In this document: positions 4,218 to 5,860 of the stretch, piece by piece
How the letters are laid out: each line of letters starts with the position of its first letter
How positions within the stretch are numbered: position 1 is the first letter of the stretch
From: Pleurocapsa sp. MO_226.B13
GTDB lineage: Bacteria > Cyanobacteriota > Cyanobacteriia > Cyanobacteriales > Xenococcaceae
Reading direction: 5' to 3'
Length of the DNA stretch: 5,860 bases
Assembly (NCBI GenBank): GCA_030064795.1
Contig: JASJEI010000562.1
Location: forward strand, 1 to 5,860
Program-made: the position numbers and the translations under genes
Notes under the pieces: model-generated
The model's database searches: none
Told to the model about the DNA's origin: nothing
Seen by the model: only the letters and a program-made list of their open reading frames with translations

Positions 4218-5860
4218 TCAACGGCTCCCAAAGTCACAAGTGTCGCTCTCTGTGCTTCAGTTAACCCAGTAGCACCGCTAATTCTCATCCCCTCATAAAA
4301 CCGTTCTACTCTCCAAGTTTGCTGACAAATTCCTGTTTCTGAATTCCATAACTTAATTGTTTCACTGCCACTTACTAACGTGTTCCCCTGGGGACTAAAA
4401 GCCACAGACGTGACTCAATTGTGATGCTCTTTAAGAGCAAGAAGACAAATTCCTGTACTGACATCCCAAAGCTTAATGGTGCAGTCAGTACTAGCACTGG
4501 CTAAGGTGCGACCATCTCGGCTAAAGGCAACAGACCAAATCCAACCAGAGTGTCCCTCAAGCAGATGGAGACAGTTCCCCGTGCGGATATCCCATAGCCT
4601 CACGGTGCGATCGTAGCTACCACTGGCTAGAATACTACCATCAGGGCTGATAGCAACTGCCCAAGCCCAATATGTATGTCCACTGAAGGTTTGACAACAT
4701 TGCTCTGTTTCTAAATTCCACAATCTAACTACTGCATCAAAAGCACCAACTGCTAAGACTGTTCCATCAGGACTAAATGCCACAGAATATACGAAATGAT
4801 TAGCGGGCAAGCTTTTAAGCACCGAAGCTGTTTTGACATCCCACATTATCAAAGTTTTATCATTGCCTCCAGTGGCTAAAACTTTGCCGTTGGGACTAAA
4901 TTTCACAGTGGAAACTGGTGCTGTATGTCCCCGTAAAGTCTGGATGGTTTGACCCGATCTAACGTCCCACAGTTTTACTGTGTTGTCTGCACTACCACTG
5001 GCAATCAGACGACCATCTGGACTAAAAGCAACGGAGTAAACTACATCTCGATGCCCTCTTAGGGTAAGACAATCTCCCGTGCTAACTGCCCAAACTCTCA
5101 CCACTCGATCTTCAGAGCCACTTACTACTTGAGTCCCATCAGGACTGAAAGCTACAGAGGCAATCCAGTTAATTCTGCCTCGGAACGTCCGAATGCAAGT
5201 TCTTTGACTCAATGACCACAGCCTAAAGGTTTGGTCGCTACTTCCGCTTGCTAAAAGGGTTTCTTGGGGATTGGTTACTAAGCTAGATATGGTGTTGGTA
5301 TGACCTAACAAAGTTTTGTTACATGTGCCAGTTTTCCAGTTCCACAGACGAATTGTCTTGTCGGAACTGCTACTAGCAAGGAGATGCTGCCCAGAAATAA
5401 ATGTAAGCCCAGTAACTATGTTAGTATGACCCTCTAAAATGCGGATACATTTACCAGTATTAACATCCCACAAACGAATAGTTCGATCGACGCTCCCACT
5501 AGCAAGGATATTTCCCTCTCCCTCTAAGGCTAATGCTCGAATCCAAACTGCCACTTGCAAGTAAATTTCCTCTAGGATGAAAGGCAACCGACCAGACTTT
5601 ATCAGTTAACTCAGCAATAGTCGTCCATTCGCGATTAATTGCTAACCAATACATGATGGTCTTCTCCAAAGGAGAGAGACGTTCAAATTGCTGGTCGAGC
5701 AGTTTTTGAATACTATTAAAAACATTTGTATCTTGAGCGAGGAATTCTCCAATCTGACCGTCAAATAAGTCTTGTATCGAAGTAGCAACAATCTTCAGAG
5801 CCAAAGGATTGCAGCTATAGCGAGCGCACAACTGTTGTTTCTGTTTCTCCGAGCCTGATA
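4214..5860 (-). pseudogene. NB-ARC/WD40-repeat STAND protein gene, 3' part, broken
   Basis: The gene enters from the right edge. From 5860 to about 5604 it encodes the end of an NB-ARC ATPase region (CNPLALKIVATSI, matching the GxPLAL motif, then FERLSPLEKTIMYWLAINRE). Intact proteins then have a long linker and about fourteen WD repeats. Here the frame jumps at about 5603-5595 straight to VWSVAFHP, so the linker and first repeats are gone. At about 5552-5545 a second junction, inside that WD repeat, changes frame. From there nine WD repeats of 41-42 residues run to 4415, most with xVAFSPDG, LASGS and (I/V)(R/K)LWD. TGA (4415-4417) replaces the Trp expected after HHN. The same frame then resumes with TSVAFSPQGN, a tenth repeat and the tail YEGMRISGATGLTEAQRATL, ending at 4214. 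Such NLR-like STAND proteins are thought to act as sensors or switches. With three lesions this copy is probably dead. Confidence 0.85.
4415..5545 (-). repeat. Array of nine WD40 repeats in one frame
   Basis: Nine units of about 123-126 bp are continuous in one minus-strand frame. The best-kept units carry a hydrophobic-VAFSPDG strand, an (L/I)ASGS-x-D turn, an (I/V)(R/K)LWD strand and a closing GHT. Weaker units are the second (FISGQHLLASSSSDKT), the third (SLVTNPQETL), the sixth (TGGNDKTLIMW) and the seventh (AVGAFDAVVRLW). Seven blades close a typical propeller, so nine plus the damaged flanking repeats implies that more than one propeller existed originally. Confidence 0.85.

Noticed and set aside
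4214..4405. Separate small WD40 gene starting at GTG 4405
   Set aside because: It is in the same frame as the upstream WD repeats and separated only by one TGA, so it is the end of the same gene.

Overview
The window looks like chromosomal DNA of a cyanobacterium. It carries eight complete copies of the octamer GCGATCGC (HIP1) in 5.9 kb, at about 250, 342, 999, 1982, 2389, 2422, 2728 and 3260. It also has typical cyanobacterial short-repeat debris and a decayed NB-ARC/WD40 protein of a type common in that phylum. Base composition is moderately AT-rich and genes are sparse. The region reads as accessory DNA, with a few intact genes set among broken ones.

Layout. Positions 1-170 hold three small hairpins and a heptamer repeat. 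Positions 196-453 hold the first few dozen codons of a peptide-export type ABC transporter, followed by unrelated sequence. A cluster of hairpins (360-466) leads into mobile-element debris on the minus strand (450-775). There, an IS5-type transposase fragment is joined in frame to the C-terminal end of an IS607-type serine recombinase. Two intact minus-strand genes follow: a VanZ-like membrane protein (839-1195) and a secreted glycoside hydrolase family 5 enzyme (1317-2462). A plus-strand reading frame of unknown function (2508-2912) runs head-on into a MazEF-like toxin-antitoxin pair (minus, 2862-3489).

Positions 3490-4213 hold no intact gene. They contain three apparent gene fragments, cyanobacterial palindromic repeats and a 101-bp element with perfect 15-bp inverted ends (3947-4047). 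The right quarter, from 4214 to the window edge, is the 3' part of a STAND-type NB-ARC/WD40-repeat gene on the minus strand. It carries at least three lesions: loss of the NB-ARC/WD40 linker, a frame-changing deletion inside a WD repeat, and a TGA in place of a Trp codon before the last repeat.

I see no operon linking these genes into one pathway. The only clear functional unit is the toxin-antitoxin pair. The GH5 enzyme and the VanZ-like protein are neighbours on one strand but lie 121 bp apart and need not be related. No strong case for a new system emerges. The most instructive signals are the chimeric transposon fossil with its hairpin cluster, the small inverted-repeat element, and the stepwise decay of the NLR-like gene.
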